A program made the translations under genes and the position numbers. A DNA stretch of 57,170 nt from Bradyrhizobium sp. YR681 (GTDB taxonomy: Bacteria > Pseudomonadota > Alphaproteobacteria > Rhizobiales > Xanthobacteraceae), in NCBI RefSeq assembly GCF_000282615.1, contig NZ_AKIY01000331.1, forward strand, positions 1 through 57,170, written 5' to 3'. Below, piece by piece: positions 10,634 to 18,190 of this stretch (positions are counted from its first letter, which is position 1; the number at the start of each line of letters is the position of its first letter). Below the pieces are notes generated by a model that worked only from the letters and a program-made list of their open reading frames with translations, made no database searches and was not told the DNA's origin.

Positions 10634-10945
10634 CAATCCTCCGAGGTCCCGGGCGATCCCGAGACCAGTTATTTGCACGGTGGCTGCGGCTGGGTGCGTC
10701 TGCGAACCTATCAGAGACAACGTGCGGGCAGAAGCCCGCCCCGCAATCAAAGTTCCGTTGTCTTTTCATTTAGATAGGCGAGGAACGCAGTTTTTGGAGG
10801 GCTGCCTTGCGAATCACGCTCGAATTTCGGGCGGGGGTGCGGGCCTGCCCACGGGAATGGCACTTTTACCGCCTCCCCTTACTTATGTAGGGTCTGAGCC
10901 CCTCAGGGCCTGCCCCCTGGCCCCGCCGCCGACACGAAAGACGTC
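10634..10945. other. divergent intergenic region, cobS / dedA
   Basis: A 312-bp gap with no gene. It contains a perfect short hairpin at 10724-10739 (GCGGGC-AGAA-GCCCGC) and a second GC-rich self-complementary patch near 10897-10922. No B12-box-like sequence and no confident promoter hexamers were seen. The dedA-like gene starts at the GTG 10946. Confidence 0.45.
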
Positions 10946-11605
10946 GTGACATCCTTCCTTGATCCCCTCATTTCCTTCGTTTCGGCCCATGCCTGGCTGG
11001 CCTATCTGACCCTGTTCCTGGCGGCGCTGCTGGAGGCGGTGCCGGTGGTGGGGTCGGTGATCCCCGGCTCGACCATCATCCTGGCCCTGAGTGCGCTGGT
11101 TCCCGGCGGGGAATTGAAGCTGCAATGGGTGCTGCTGGCGGCCGCGCTCGGCGCCGTGCTGGGCGACGGCTCGGCCTACTGGATCGGGCACCGGCAGCAA
11201 CGCGAGATCCTCAACACCTGGCCGCTGACCAACTACCCCCGCGTGGTCGAGCAGAGCGAAAGCTTCTTCCACCGCTTCGGCAGCTGGGCCGTGTTCTTCG
11301 CCCGTTTCGTGCCGCCGATCCGGGCGTTCGTACCGGTGACCGCCGGCGCGCTGGGGATGGCGCCGGCGAAGTTTTATGCGGTGAACATTCCGGCCATCCT
11401 GGTCTGGGCGCCCGCGCATGTGCTGCCGGGCGTGCTGGCGGTGTCGGCCCTGCATGAATATGCCGGATTGCCGCATCACGGGCATATCGGCAAGCACATC
11501 TGGATGCTTGCCGTTATCGGCGGTGCGATCATTTTCGGCCTGGCGATCTGGATCATCCGCCGCCGGCACGGTAGCGGCGTCGCGGCGGTCAAGCCCCCGG
11601 CCTAA
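10946..11605 (+). CDS. DedA-family membrane protein
   Basis: A 219-residue inner-membrane protein with several hydrophobic spans and the family core FFHRFGSWAVFFARFVPPIR followed by a GALGM-type segment near residues 127-135, where the Arg residues are conserved. DedA/SNARE-associated proteins are now regarded as lipid (undecaprenyl phosphate or phospholipid) flippases and maintain membrane potential and drug tolerance. The start is a GTG giving MTSFLDPLISF; no good alternative exists. It is a lone gene, followed after about 130 bp by the convergent TetR regulator. Confidence 0.93.
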   Translation: MTSFLDPLISFVSAHAWLAYLTLFLAALLEAVPVVGSVIPGSTIILALSALVPGGELKLQWVLLAAALGAVLGDGSAYWIGHRQQREILNTWPLTNYPRVVEQSESFFHRFGSWAVFFARFVPPIRAFVPVTAGALGMAPAKFYAVNIPAILVWAPAHVLPGVLAVSALHEYAGLPHHGHIGKHIWMLAVIGGAIIFGLAIWIIRRRHGSGVAAVKPPA

Positions 11606-11736
11606 GGACTTTGAACGGACGACATCCGGTTCAAGTTGGCGAAGCCGGACATCGAGAGCGGCCCATCGTGTCCGGCGTAACACAGGCATCGGGGCTGGTC
11701 GGACAATCCGCCAAAGCAGCCATCGACCGACAGGGC

Positions 11737-12327
11737 TCAGCCGCGCGCAGGCGATTTGCTTCCGGAAACTGCGATCGCCCGAACAACACGAGCGATGCGT
11801 TCGTCGCGGGCGCTGGGCCTGATTCGACCTGAGCGCTCAAGTTCAGCGAGTCCGTGAAGGGCCGCCCAAAACGTCTCGGTCACGACAGCTACATCGACGC
11901 AAAACGGCGATACCACCGCCGCGAGTGCCTCAAAGCCGGCCTGTAGCTCCGGTCTGGTTCCGGCTTCGGCGAACCGTAAATTCGTCGGAAGGACGAACAT
12001 GGCGTCGTAAAGCGCAGGGCGACTTAGCCCGAAGGCGAGATAGGCCGTCGCGACATTCTTGAGGGCGTTTCGTCCGCTCGATCCACTTGCCGCTTGCCGA
12101 AGACCGACTGTGAGTTCCTTGAAACCCTCGACTGCAACCGCTGCAACGATCGCATCCCTGTTCTCGAAATGCGAATAGAGCACCGGCTGACTGTATTCGA
12201 TCTCCTCGGCCAGGCGACGGATCGTAACGGCATCCCATCCTTCGCGCTCTGCAATCACCCGCGCTGCCGCGACAATGCGGTGCTCGCGCTCAGCTCGCTC
12301 CCTGCCTTTCCGCTCGGCCGTGCCCAA
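11737..12327 (-). CDS. TetR/AcrR-family transcriptional repressor
   Basis: A 196-residue regulator. I place the start at a TTG codon (12325-12327) because a GGGAG ribosome-binding site sits 8 nt upstream and the residues from there (GTAERKGRERAEREHRIV) match a normal TetR N-terminus; longer frames run through the divergent gene. The N-terminal helix-turn-helix ends in the typical YSQPVLYSHFENRDAIVAAV. The C-terminal ligand-binding half resembles the TetR_C subclass with a WAALHGLAEL segment. It is divergent from the DUF4267-DoxX pair, and two tandem palindromes in between are its likely operators. Confidence 0.9.
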   Translation of the reverse strand: MGTAERKGRERAEREHRIVAAARVIAEREGWDAVTIRRLAEEIEYSQPVLYSHFENRDAIVAAVAVEGFKELTVGLRQAASGSSGRNALKNVATAYLAFGLSRPALYDAMFVLPTNLRFAEAGTRPELQAGFEALAAVVSPFCVDVAVVTETFWAALHGLAELERSGRIRPSARDERIARVVRAIAVSGSKSPARG

Positions 12328-12380
12328 TTTCCAATCTCCCGAACCTGAAATGCCCGCGCTACCAAATATCATTCCGGCGC

Positions 12381-12421
12381 TTGACAATCTAGCATCGCTA
12401 GATATTTCTAGCATCGCTAGA
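12381..12421 (+). promoter_or_regulatory. promoter with two tandem TetR-type operators
   Basis: A consensus -35 hexamer TTGACA lies at 12381-12386 with a plausible -10 (TATTTC, 12403-12408) 16 bp further. Two identical copies of the 15-bp dyad TCTAGC-ATC-GCTAGA occupy 12388-12402 and 12407-12421, centres 19 bp apart, covering the spacer and -10 of the rightward promoter. This is the expected geometry for repression by the divergently encoded TetR protein. The promoter call is inferred; the dyads are seen directly. Confidence 0.85.
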
Positions 12422-12451
12422 TTATCTTTCTCGGCTAGGAAGGAAGGCGTG

Positions 12452-12832
12452 ATGCATTGGCTCGCCCTCGGAACGGCGTTGCTCGTGGCTGTTGCGATTA
12501 TCGCGATCGGCATCCGATATGTCGCGAGCCCGTTCGCCGCCACACGCAGCTTCGGCCTTCCGCTTCCCGAGAACGGGGCCAACATCGCCTGGTGGCTTCG
12601 TCTCAAGGGGGTGCGGGACATCGTATCGGGGTTGGCGGTGCTGGCGTTCATGATGTGGGGCGCACCCAGCAGCGTCGGCATCATCCTGCTCGTGGAAGCC
12701 ATCATCCCCGCGGGCGACATGCTGCTCATTCTTGCTGCGAAAGGCTCTACGGCGAGCGCGTTGGGCATACACGGTCTCACGGCCGTAATCATGGTCTTCG
12801 CGGCCGTGCCCCTGATCGTGGGTCTGGTCTAA
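12452..12832 (+). CDS. DUF4267-type membrane protein
   Basis: A 126-residue protein with four predicted hydrophobic spans (about residues 4-22, 45-65, 70-88, 100-124), resembling DUF4267 family members. The start ATG at 12452 is preceded by a strong AGGAAGGAAGG ribosome-binding tract. It is the first gene after the TetR-controlled promoter and is followed after a single base by the DoxX-like gene, so the two form one unit. Function unknown; small membrane proteins under TetR control often respond to membrane-active or reactive compounds, which is only a suggestion here. Confidence 0.82.
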   Translation: MHWLALGTALLVAVAIIAIGIRYVASPFAATRSFGLPLPENGANIAWWLRLKGVRDIVSGLAVLAFMMWGAPSSVGIILLVEAIIPAGDMLLILAAKGSTASALGIHGLTAVIMVFAAVPLIVGLV

Positions 12833-12833
12833 G

Positions 12834-13154
12834 ATGGTGCATGCTGTTTCAAATTGGCTGCTCGTTGCCGGCTTCTTTGGGGCAGGCCTCGTCAACGCGA
12901 TCGGCACATCCAGGACGCAAGCCGATTTTGCTCGGTGGGGTTACCCGCGCTGGTGGAGCATTTTGACCGGTGGACTGGAGATCATGACCGCCGTTCTGAT
13001 CGCGCTTCCTGTTGGGCACGTGATTGGCCTGATAGTTGGGGCGGCCATCATTGCCGCTGCGGTTTCGACTGTTCTGCGCCACCGCGATTTTTCACATCTG
13101 GTGCCGCTTGGCGGCTTTGTCGTCTTGATCTTTCTTGCTGCGATCTGGCCTTGA
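12834..13154 (+). CDS. small DoxX-like membrane protein
   Basis: A 106-residue, four-helix membrane protein with DoxX-like features (WGYPRWWSILTGGLEIMTAV near residues 35-54 and GAGLVNAIG near 15-24). DoxX proteins have been linked to quinone or thiol redox systems in some bacteria. It starts 1 nt after the DUF4267 stop and ends 7 bp before the convergent citrate-synthase homologue, with no room for a terminator. Coregulation by the TetR upstream is likely. Confidence 0.8.
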   Translation: MVHAVSNWLLVAGFFGAGLVNAIGTSRTQADFARWGYPRWWSILTGGLEIMTAVLIALPVGHVIGLIVGAAIIAAAVSTVLRHRDFSHLVPLGGFVVLIFLAAIWP

Positions 13155-13161
13155 GCCTTGC

Positions 13162-14391
13162 CTAGGACTTGGGGTCCGCAACCGTCGCCCTCCGCCCCGG
13201 CGTCGGCCCCACATAGCGCGCCCGCGGCCTGATCAGCTTGCCGAATTGCAACTGCTCGCTGGCATGGGCGATCCAGCCGACGCTGCGGGCCATCGCGAAC
13301 AACGCGAGCTCGCTGCCGGCGGGCAGCCGCAGCGCGTGCACCAGAACTGCGAGCGCGTAGTCGATGTTGACGAGCTCACCGGTCGCCTCGACGATCCGCT
13401 CGGGCACTTCGCGCGTGAATTTTCGCGGCGCGCCGGCGCGGGTGAGCGCGTTCAGCAGCGATTGCGCGCGGGGATCGCCACGCTTGTAGACGCCGTGGCC
13501 GAAGCCGGCGAAGCGTTCGCCGAGTGCGACGCGTTCACGCACCATGGGGCCAACGTCGCGGTCGATCAGCGTCTTGACGAGCTGCGAGGCCAGCACGCCG
13601 GCGCCGCCGTGCTTGGGGCCTTTCAGGGCGGCGAGGCCGGCGATGACGGAGTCGTAGAGATTGAGACCGGTCGAGGCCGCGCAGCGCGCGGTGAAGGTCG
13701 AGGCGTTCAGCTCGTGATCGGCGAGCAGCACGAGCGCGCGGCGGATCAGGTCGGGCGCGTGCTTGTTGTCAGGCGCCCAGGCTTTTGCGATCTGCTGATG
13801 CATCGGTTCGGACGACGGCTCGGCGTTGAGCATGGTCGCGACCAGCAGCCGAACGATGCGCCCGCCAACCATGGCACGGCCGTCCGGCGCACGAGTGAAG
13901 GCGCGCGCGTCAGCGCTTGTCGCAAGCGCGAGCACAGCGATGGCGCGGTCTATCGGAGCTGCGCGGCGCGCGGCATCGGCGATCGCGCGCATCTCGTCGG
14001 ATATCGCAGGCTGGTTGTCCGGCGAAAAGGGATCGACGTCGGAGACGTCCCACAGCAGCGTCGCGGTGTGCTCCAGCGTGTCGTTCTCGGCGAGGTCGAC
14101 GCAATTGACGCCGCGGTAGATCGCGCCCTCCTCCGTGATGGTCGAGATCTCCGTGTCCATCACGGGCAGATCGGCATCGAAGCTGCGCAGCCCGCGCGGC
14201 TCCGGCGACGGCACACGGCGCTCCTTCAGGGCGCGGACGTCCTCGGCGCGGTAGCGGTTTTTGCGCGAATCCGGCGTCGGCTCGGAGCGGATCAGGCCGC
14301 GGCTGACATAGGCGTAGAGGGTGGCCGGCGTGATCGCGAGCTCGGCGGCGGCTTCCCGGGCGGTGAGGTAGAGCTCGCCAGAATTTTTCAT
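13162..14391 (-). CDS. citrate synthase homologue with N-terminal helix-turn-helix
   Basis: A 409-residue fusion. Residues about 7-57 are a MerR/excisionase-like DNA-binding domain (LTAREAAAELAITPATLYAY, then GLIRSEPTPDSRKNRYR). Residues 80-395 are a citrate-synthase fold that keeps the expected active-site residues: His226 (DHELNAST), His261 (PKHGG), His299 (GFGHGVY) and Asp344 (NIDY). The family condenses acetyl-CoA or propionyl-CoA with oxaloacetate; with the HTH it may also sense a CoA ester and regulate. The ATG at 14391 has no ribosome-binding site and sits directly beside palindromic DNA. It is divergent from a second citrate-synthase homologue. Confidence 0.9.
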   Translation of the reverse strand: MKNSGELYLTAREAAAELAITPATLYAYVSRGLIRSEPTPDSRKNRYRAEDVRALKERRVPSPEPRGLRSFDADLPVMDTEISTITEEGAIYRGVNCVDLAENDTLEHTATLLWDVSDVDPFSPDNQPAISDEMRAIADAARRAAPIDRAIAVLALATSADARAFTRAPDGRAMVGGRIVRLLVATMLNAEPSSEPMHQQIAKAWAPDNKHAPDLIRRALVLLADHELNASTFTARCAASTGLNLYDSVIAGLAALKGPKHGGAGVLASQLVKTLIDRDVGPMVRERVALGERFAGFGHGVYKRGDPRAQSLLNALTRAGAPRKFTREVPERIVEATGELVNIDYALAVLVHALRLPAGSELALFAMARSVGWIAHASEQLQFGKLIRPRARYVGPTPGRRATVADPKS

Positions 14392-14392
14392 A

Positions 14393-14421
14393 TTGATTTA
14401 TGTAATCAAGATTGATCAATC
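14393..14421. promoter_or_regulatory. two adjacent palindromes, candidate operator of the HTH-citrate synthase
   Basis: Two dyads lie in the 75-bp divergent gap: TTGATT-N5-AATCAA at 14393-14409 and the perfect 12-mer GATTGATCAATC at 14410-14421. All half-sites share TTGAT/ATCAA. The first dyad begins 2 bp upstream of the start codon of the HTH-citrate synthase gene. This is a natural autoregulatory site for the encoded DNA-binding protein and would also control the rightward citrate-synthase gene. Confidence 0.72.
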
Positions 14422-14466
14422 TGTCGAGAGGTCCGATTTTTCCTCCGTGAACAAGGAGATTGGGCC

Positions 14467-15561
14467 ATGAACATCCACCTCACCAAAAGCCAAATCGGGC
14501 TGGACGGCGTTCCCGCGGCCGAGACCGTGCTGAGCCATGTCGACGGCGAGCGCGGCGAACTGATCATCGCCGGCGAGCATGTCGGCACCCTCGCCGCCAA
14601 ATCGAGCTTCGAGGGTGTCACCGCCCGGCTCTGGAACGGCGCCAGCAAGACCAGCCTGAGCGAAGCCAATGTGCGGGCAAGCCTTGGTGCGGCCCGCGAA
14701 CGCGCCTTCGCCCGGCTGGACGAGTTGCTGCCGGCAACGCGCGGCATGGGCATCGTCGACGGGTTTCGCGCGGCCGTCGCGGGACTTCGCGCCGAGCACG
14801 GGCTCGCGCATGAAGCGACCATTGTCGGCGCGTTCCCGGTGATCGCGGGCGCGCTGGTCCGGCGCGCCAAGGGGCTCGAGCCGATCGCCCCCGATCCGAA
14901 CGCGAGCCATGCCGCCGATACGCTGCGCATGCTGCAGGGGCGCGCACCCGCAACGCGCGAGGTCACCGCGCTGGACGCCTATCTCGTCACCGCCAGCGAT
15001 CACGGCATGAACGCCTCGACCTTTACCGCACGCGTGGTGGCTTCAACGCAAGCCGATCTGTTTGCGGCCGTGACCGCGGGTTACTGCGCGCTCACCGGTC
15101 CGCTGCACGGCGGCGCGCCGGAGCCGGTGCTGGAAATGCTCGATGCGATCGGCTCGCGCGAACGCATCCAGCCCTGGGTGGATGCGGCGCTGGCGCGCGG
15201 CGAGCGGATGATGGGCTTTGGTCACCGCGTCTATCGGGTGCGCGATCCACGCGCCGACGTGCTCAAGACCGCGGTCGAGGCCCTCGCCTCCAACGGCACC
15301 GATCTGCCGTTTGCCGGCGAGGTCGAGGCCTATATTCGCAGCGCGCTGCGCAAGAAGAATCCGGAGCGGCCGCTGGAGACCAATGTCGAGTTCTTCACCG
15401 CGATCCTGCTCGACGCGCTGGCGATCCCGAGGCAGGCCTTCACGCCGATCTTCGCGGTGGCGCGCGCCGCAGGCTGGACCGCGCATGCGCGCGAGCAGCA
15501 GCGGACAGGGCGGCTGATCAGGCCGAGCTCATCGTATGTGGGGGCGATGCCGGAGGGGTAG
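14467..15561 (+). CDS. citrate synthase/methylcitrate synthase homologue with Glu at the catalytic Asp position
   Basis: A 364-residue single-domain citrate-synthase fold; the ATG at 14467 follows an AAGGAG site at good distance. Active-site residues: His179 (DHGMNAST), His214 (PLHGG) and His253 (GFGHRVY) are present, but the catalytic Asp of the usual NVDF motif is Glu308 here (NVEF). The substrate loop FTPIFAVARAAGWTAH is intact. It is smaller than hexameric GltA and nearer to the dimeric citrate/2-methylcitrate synthases. The partner fusion protein on the other strand keeps Asp. They may act as a pair or as a mixed dimer; this is inference. Confidence 0.88.
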   Translation: MNIHLTKSQIGLDGVPAAETVLSHVDGERGELIIAGEHVGTLAAKSSFEGVTARLWNGASKTSLSEANVRASLGAARERAFARLDELLPATRGMGIVDGFRAAVAGLRAEHGLAHEATIVGAFPVIAGALVRRAKGLEPIAPDPNASHAADTLRMLQGRAPATREVTALDAYLVTASDHGMNASTFTARVVASTQADLFAAVTAGYCALTGPLHGGAPEPVLEMLDAIGSRERIQPWVDAALARGERMMGFGHRVYRVRDPRADVLKTAVEALASNGTDLPFAGEVEAYIRSALRKKNPERPLETNVEFFTAILLDALAIPRQAFTPIFAVARAAGWTAHAREQQRTGRLIRPSSSYVGAMPEG

Positions 15562-15574
15562 GGACGCGTAGCGT

Positions 15575-15726
15575 TCTTCCCCTCTCCCCTTGTGGGAGAG
15601 GGTGGATCGCCGCGCAGCGCGAGACGGGTGAGGGGTCTCCATCCTCACGATCAGCTTTACGCGTGGAGAGAACCCCTCATCCGGCGCTTCGCGCCACCTT
15701 CTCCCGCAAGGGGAGAAGGGAAGAAA
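15575..15726. repeat. intergenic palindromic repeat (family B)
   Basis: A 150-bp imperfect palindrome: the left part (CTTCCCCTCTCCCCTTGTGG from 15576, then GGGTGAGGGG) is matched by the right part (CCCCTCATCC, then GCAAGGGGAGAAGGGAAG ending about 15724). It lies between the citrate-synthase homologue and the convergent dnaJ-domain gene. Such elements are scattered through Bradyrhizobium-like genomes; only one copy is in this window. Confidence 0.75.
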
Positions 15727-15741
15727 GAAAGCGCGAGGCCC

Positions 15742-16374
15742 TTACGCCTCCCGCACGACCGTCTTCAGATAATTATAAGCCTTGATGATCTCGATCAGGC
15801 GGTCTTCGGTCGAGCGGTCGCCGCCATTGGCGTCGGGGTGGTGCTGCTTCACCAGCGCCTTGTACTTGCTCTTGACGTCGGCGAGCGTGGCACTGGGGCC
15901 GAGGCCCATGACCTGGAGCGCCTTGCGCTCGGCGTTCATCACCTTGCGCGTTTCGGCCTTGGGCTCGGCCTCCGGGCCCTTGCGCCAGTTGGCGCGGCCG
16001 TTGATCTCGGAGAACATGCTGAAGGGATCGGACGCCGTATCGATCTCGGCTTCCGCACCCTTCTTGCCGCCATTGGCACCCATCTTCCAGGTCGGACGAT
16101 GACCGGTCAGCGCATCCTTCTGGTAGCGCGCGACGGCGTCGGCGTTCATGCCGGAGAAGAAATTGTAGTTCTGGTTATACTCGCGCACGTGGTCGAGGCA
16201 GAAGTGCCAGTACTCGCGCTGGTTCTCGCGGCCCTTCGGCGCGCGGTGCGCACCCTTGTTCTGGCATCCGGCCCACTCGCAACCGACCGCGGTGTCGCGC
16301 GGCTTCACAGCCGGCTGCTTGCCCCGCGGCTTCACGCGGATGGAGTCGAAGAACTTTGATGAATCGATCGGCAT
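15742..16374 (-). CDS. J-domain protein with N-terminal Cys/His cluster
   Basis: A 210-residue protein whose C-terminus (about residues 150-205) is a J domain with the HPD motif at 179-181, so it should stimulate a DnaK-type ATPase. The first 75 residues carry a Cys32-x4-Cys37 ... Cys59-x2-His62 arrangement that could bind zinc, and a conserved YWHFCLDHVREYN segment. There is no G/F-rich or DnaJ zinc-finger region, so it is a specialised co-chaperone rather than DnaJ itself. It is divergent from bolA, an arrangement seen in other Rhizobiales, often close to cobS/cobT as here. Confidence 0.9.
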   Translation of the reverse strand: MPIDSSKFFDSIRVKPRGKQPAVKPRDTAVGCEWAGCQNKGAHRAPKGRENQREYWHFCLDHVREYNQNYNFFSGMNADAVARYQKDALTGHRPTWKMGANGGKKGAEAEIDTASDPFSMFSEINGRANWRKGPEAEPKAETRKVMNAERKALQVMGLGPSATLADVKSKYKALVKQHHPDANGGDRSTEDRLIEIIKAYNYLKTVVREA

Positions 16375-16479
16375 GGCTGACTTTGACTACGCAATGCAAA
16401 AACCTTCAAGTCTTGACATTGCAATTAGCTGACTACCCCGGGCATTGACGGGGTGCGATCGCGCGCATTAATGGCACTC

Positions 16480-16749
16480 ATGGTTATGAAAGACACTATC
16501 AGCAACAAGTTGCAGGAAGCTTTCACGCCGGAAAGCCTGCAGGTCGTCGACGAGTCACATTTGCATGAGGGCCATGCCGGCCATCGGCCGAGCGGCGAGA
16601 CGCACTTTCGCGTCTATATCGTGTCGCAGGCGTTCAAAGGGAAGAGCCGGGTCGACCGCCATCGCATGATAAATTCGGCGCTGGCTGGGGAACTCGCCGG
16701 TAGCGTGCACGCGCTGGCGATCCATGCGCAGGCGCCGGGGGAAGGCTAA
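16480..16749 (+). CDS. bolA: BolA-family protein
   Basis: A protein of about 89 residues with the BolA/KH-like fold: DESHLHEGHAGHRP near the N-terminus (the Cys/His loop that binds Fe-S clusters with monothiol glutaredoxins) and the family end-motif SRVDRHRMINSAL followed by VHALAI. The start is uncertain: ATG codons at 16471, 16480 and 16486 are all in frame and none has a strong ribosome-binding site; I chose MVMKDTISNKL. BolA proteins function in iron-sulfur trafficking and iron regulation. It is divergent from the J-domain gene. Confidence 0.93.
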   Translation: MVMKDTISNKLQEAFTPESLQVVDESHLHEGHAGHRPSGETHFRVYIVSQAFKGKSRVDRHRMINSALAGELAGSVHALAIHAQAPGEG

Positions 16750-16753
16750 CCGC

Positions 16754-16855
16754 TGTCATGCCCCGCGAAAGCAGGGCATCCAGTACTCCGAGACGTCGCG
16801 GCCAGAATCGAGCTACCGAGGCGTACTGGATCGCCCGCTTTCGCGGGCGATGACA
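16754..16855. repeat. intergenic palindromic repeat (family C), copy 1
   Basis: A 102-bp palindrome with arms starting TGTCATGCCCCGCGAAAGC and ending GCTTTCGCGGGCGATGACA, and an inner complementary part (CCAGTACTCCGAG / CGTACTGGATCG). A degenerate relative occurs at 34700-34805. It separates bolA from the convergent corC-like gene and could help end both transcripts. Confidence 0.75.
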
Positions 16856-16866
16856 CCGACCGTGCG

Positions 16867-18171
16867 TCAAAACGACGTCCCGGCCCGCTTCGGCCTCGTC
16901 TCTTCCATCTCCGCATCCCTCGGCACCGGTGAAATACGGAGCGCGGTGATGCGATTGCGTTCGCGGCGGAGGACGCGGAAGCGGAAGCCGTGGAAGGTAA
17001 AACTCTGGCCGCGATCGGGGATCGAGCGCGCCTCGTGAATGACGAGGCCGGCGACCGTGGTTGCCTCTTCATCAGGCAGATGCCAGTCCATGGCGCGGTT
17101 GAGGTCGCGGATCGGCACCGAGCCGTCGACCACGACCGAGCCGTCCGGCTGGGCGCGCACGCCGGCGACCACGACGTCATGCTCGTCGGAGATGTCGCCG
17201 ACGATCTCCTCCAGAATGTCTTCCAGCGTCACCAGACCTTCAACTTCGCCGTACTCGTCGACCACCAGCGCGAAGTGGGTCTTGCGGCGGCGGAACGCCT
17301 TGAGCTGTTCGGCGAGCGGCCGCATCTCCGGCACGAACCAGGGCGGCAGCGCGATGGTGGAGACGTCGATGCGCGAGGTATCGCCGTCGGAGGCGCGGAT
17401 CGCGCGCAGCAGATCCTTGGCATGGAGCACGCCGATGATGTTTTCCGGCTTCTCGCGCCAGAGCGGAATGCGGGTGTATTCGGTCGCCAGCACCTCGCGC
17501 ACCAATTCGTCCGGCGGCATGTCGGCGTTGATCATCATCATCTCGGTGCGATGGATCATGACGTCGGAGACCTGGAGCTCGCGCAGGTCCAGCAGGCCGC
17601 CGAGCATGTCGCGATCCTGCTTCTCGACCTTGCCCTCGTGATGCAGCAGGTCGACCGCGCCGCGCAGGCGCTCGGTCGGCGACAGGATCGCCTGGTGCTC
17701 ACCGGCAAGGCCGAACAGCCGCATCAAGAGGCGGACGATGACTTCGACGATCCTGAGCAGCGGCCCCAGCACGTACATGGTCAGTCGCATCGGGCGCGCC
17801 ACCGCAAGGGCCATGCGGTCGGGCGCGTTGATGGCGATGGTCTTCGGCAGCACCTCGGCGAAGATCACGACCAGCGCGGTCATCACGCCGGTGGCATAGA
17901 GCACGCCGACATCGCCGAACCAGGCGGTGAAGATCGCGGTCGCCAGCGCGGAGGCGCTGATGTTGGCGATGTTGTTGCCGAGCAGCAGCGCGCCGATCAG
18001 ACGCTCGCGCATGTCGAGCAGCTGCGAGACCACGTCAGCGTCACGATTACCCTGCTTGGACAGCCGCAGCATGCTCGCGCGCGAGGCGCCGGTCAGCGCG
18101 GTCTCGCTCGCGGCGAAGAAGCCCGAGACGAGCAGGCAAAGGATGACGATGGTGAATCCGAGCCAGTCCAT
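16867..18171 (-). CDS. CorC/HlyC-family CNNM transporter-like protein (DUF21-CBS-CorC)
   Basis: A 434-residue membrane protein: an N-terminal DUF21/CNNM domain with about four hydrophobic spans (residues 1-135), a CBS pair (about 205-325, including MIHRTEMMMINADMPPDELV) and a C-terminal CorC_HlyC domain (about 340-420). The segment VVDEYGEVEGLVTLEDILEE is diagnostic of the second CBS motif. Relatives act in Mg2+/Co2+ efflux; older 'hemolysin' labels are misleading. It follows aroB on the same strand after a 19-bp gap, so it probably belongs to the aroK-aroB transcript. Confidence 0.93.
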   Translation of the reverse strand: MDWLGFTIVILCLLVSGFFAASETALTGASRASMLRLSKQGNRDADVVSQLLDMRERLIGALLLGNNIANISASALATAIFTAWFGDVGVLYATGVMTALVVIFAEVLPKTIAINAPDRMALAVARPMRLTMYVLGPLLRIVEVIVRLLMRLFGLAGEHQAILSPTERLRGAVDLLHHEGKVEKQDRDMLGGLLDLRELQVSDVMIHRTEMMMINADMPPDELVREVLATEYTRIPLWREKPENIIGVLHAKDLLRAIRASDGDTSRIDVSTIALPPWFVPEMRPLAEQLKAFRRRKTHFALVVDEYGEVEGLVTLEDILEEIVGDISDEHDVVVAGVRAQPDGSVVVDGSVPIRDLNRAMDWHLPDEEATTVAGLVIHEARSIPDRGQSFTFHGFRFRVLRRERNRITALRISPVPRDAEMEETRPKRAGTSF

Positions 18172-18190
18172 GCACCACTCAACAGAACGT

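Noticed and set aside
10634..10945. Possible cobalamin riboswitch upstream of cobS
   Set aside because: No B12-box-like sequence or the expected multi-stem layout could be recognised; only short GC hairpins are present.
12328..12792. N-terminal extension of the TetR frame to 351 residues
   Set aside because: It runs through the operators and into the divergent DUF4267 gene; the TTG at 12327 with GGGAG gives a normal TetR length.
15575..15726. CRISPR-like or tandem repeat array
   Set aside because: Only one imperfect palindrome, without regularly spaced direct repeats.
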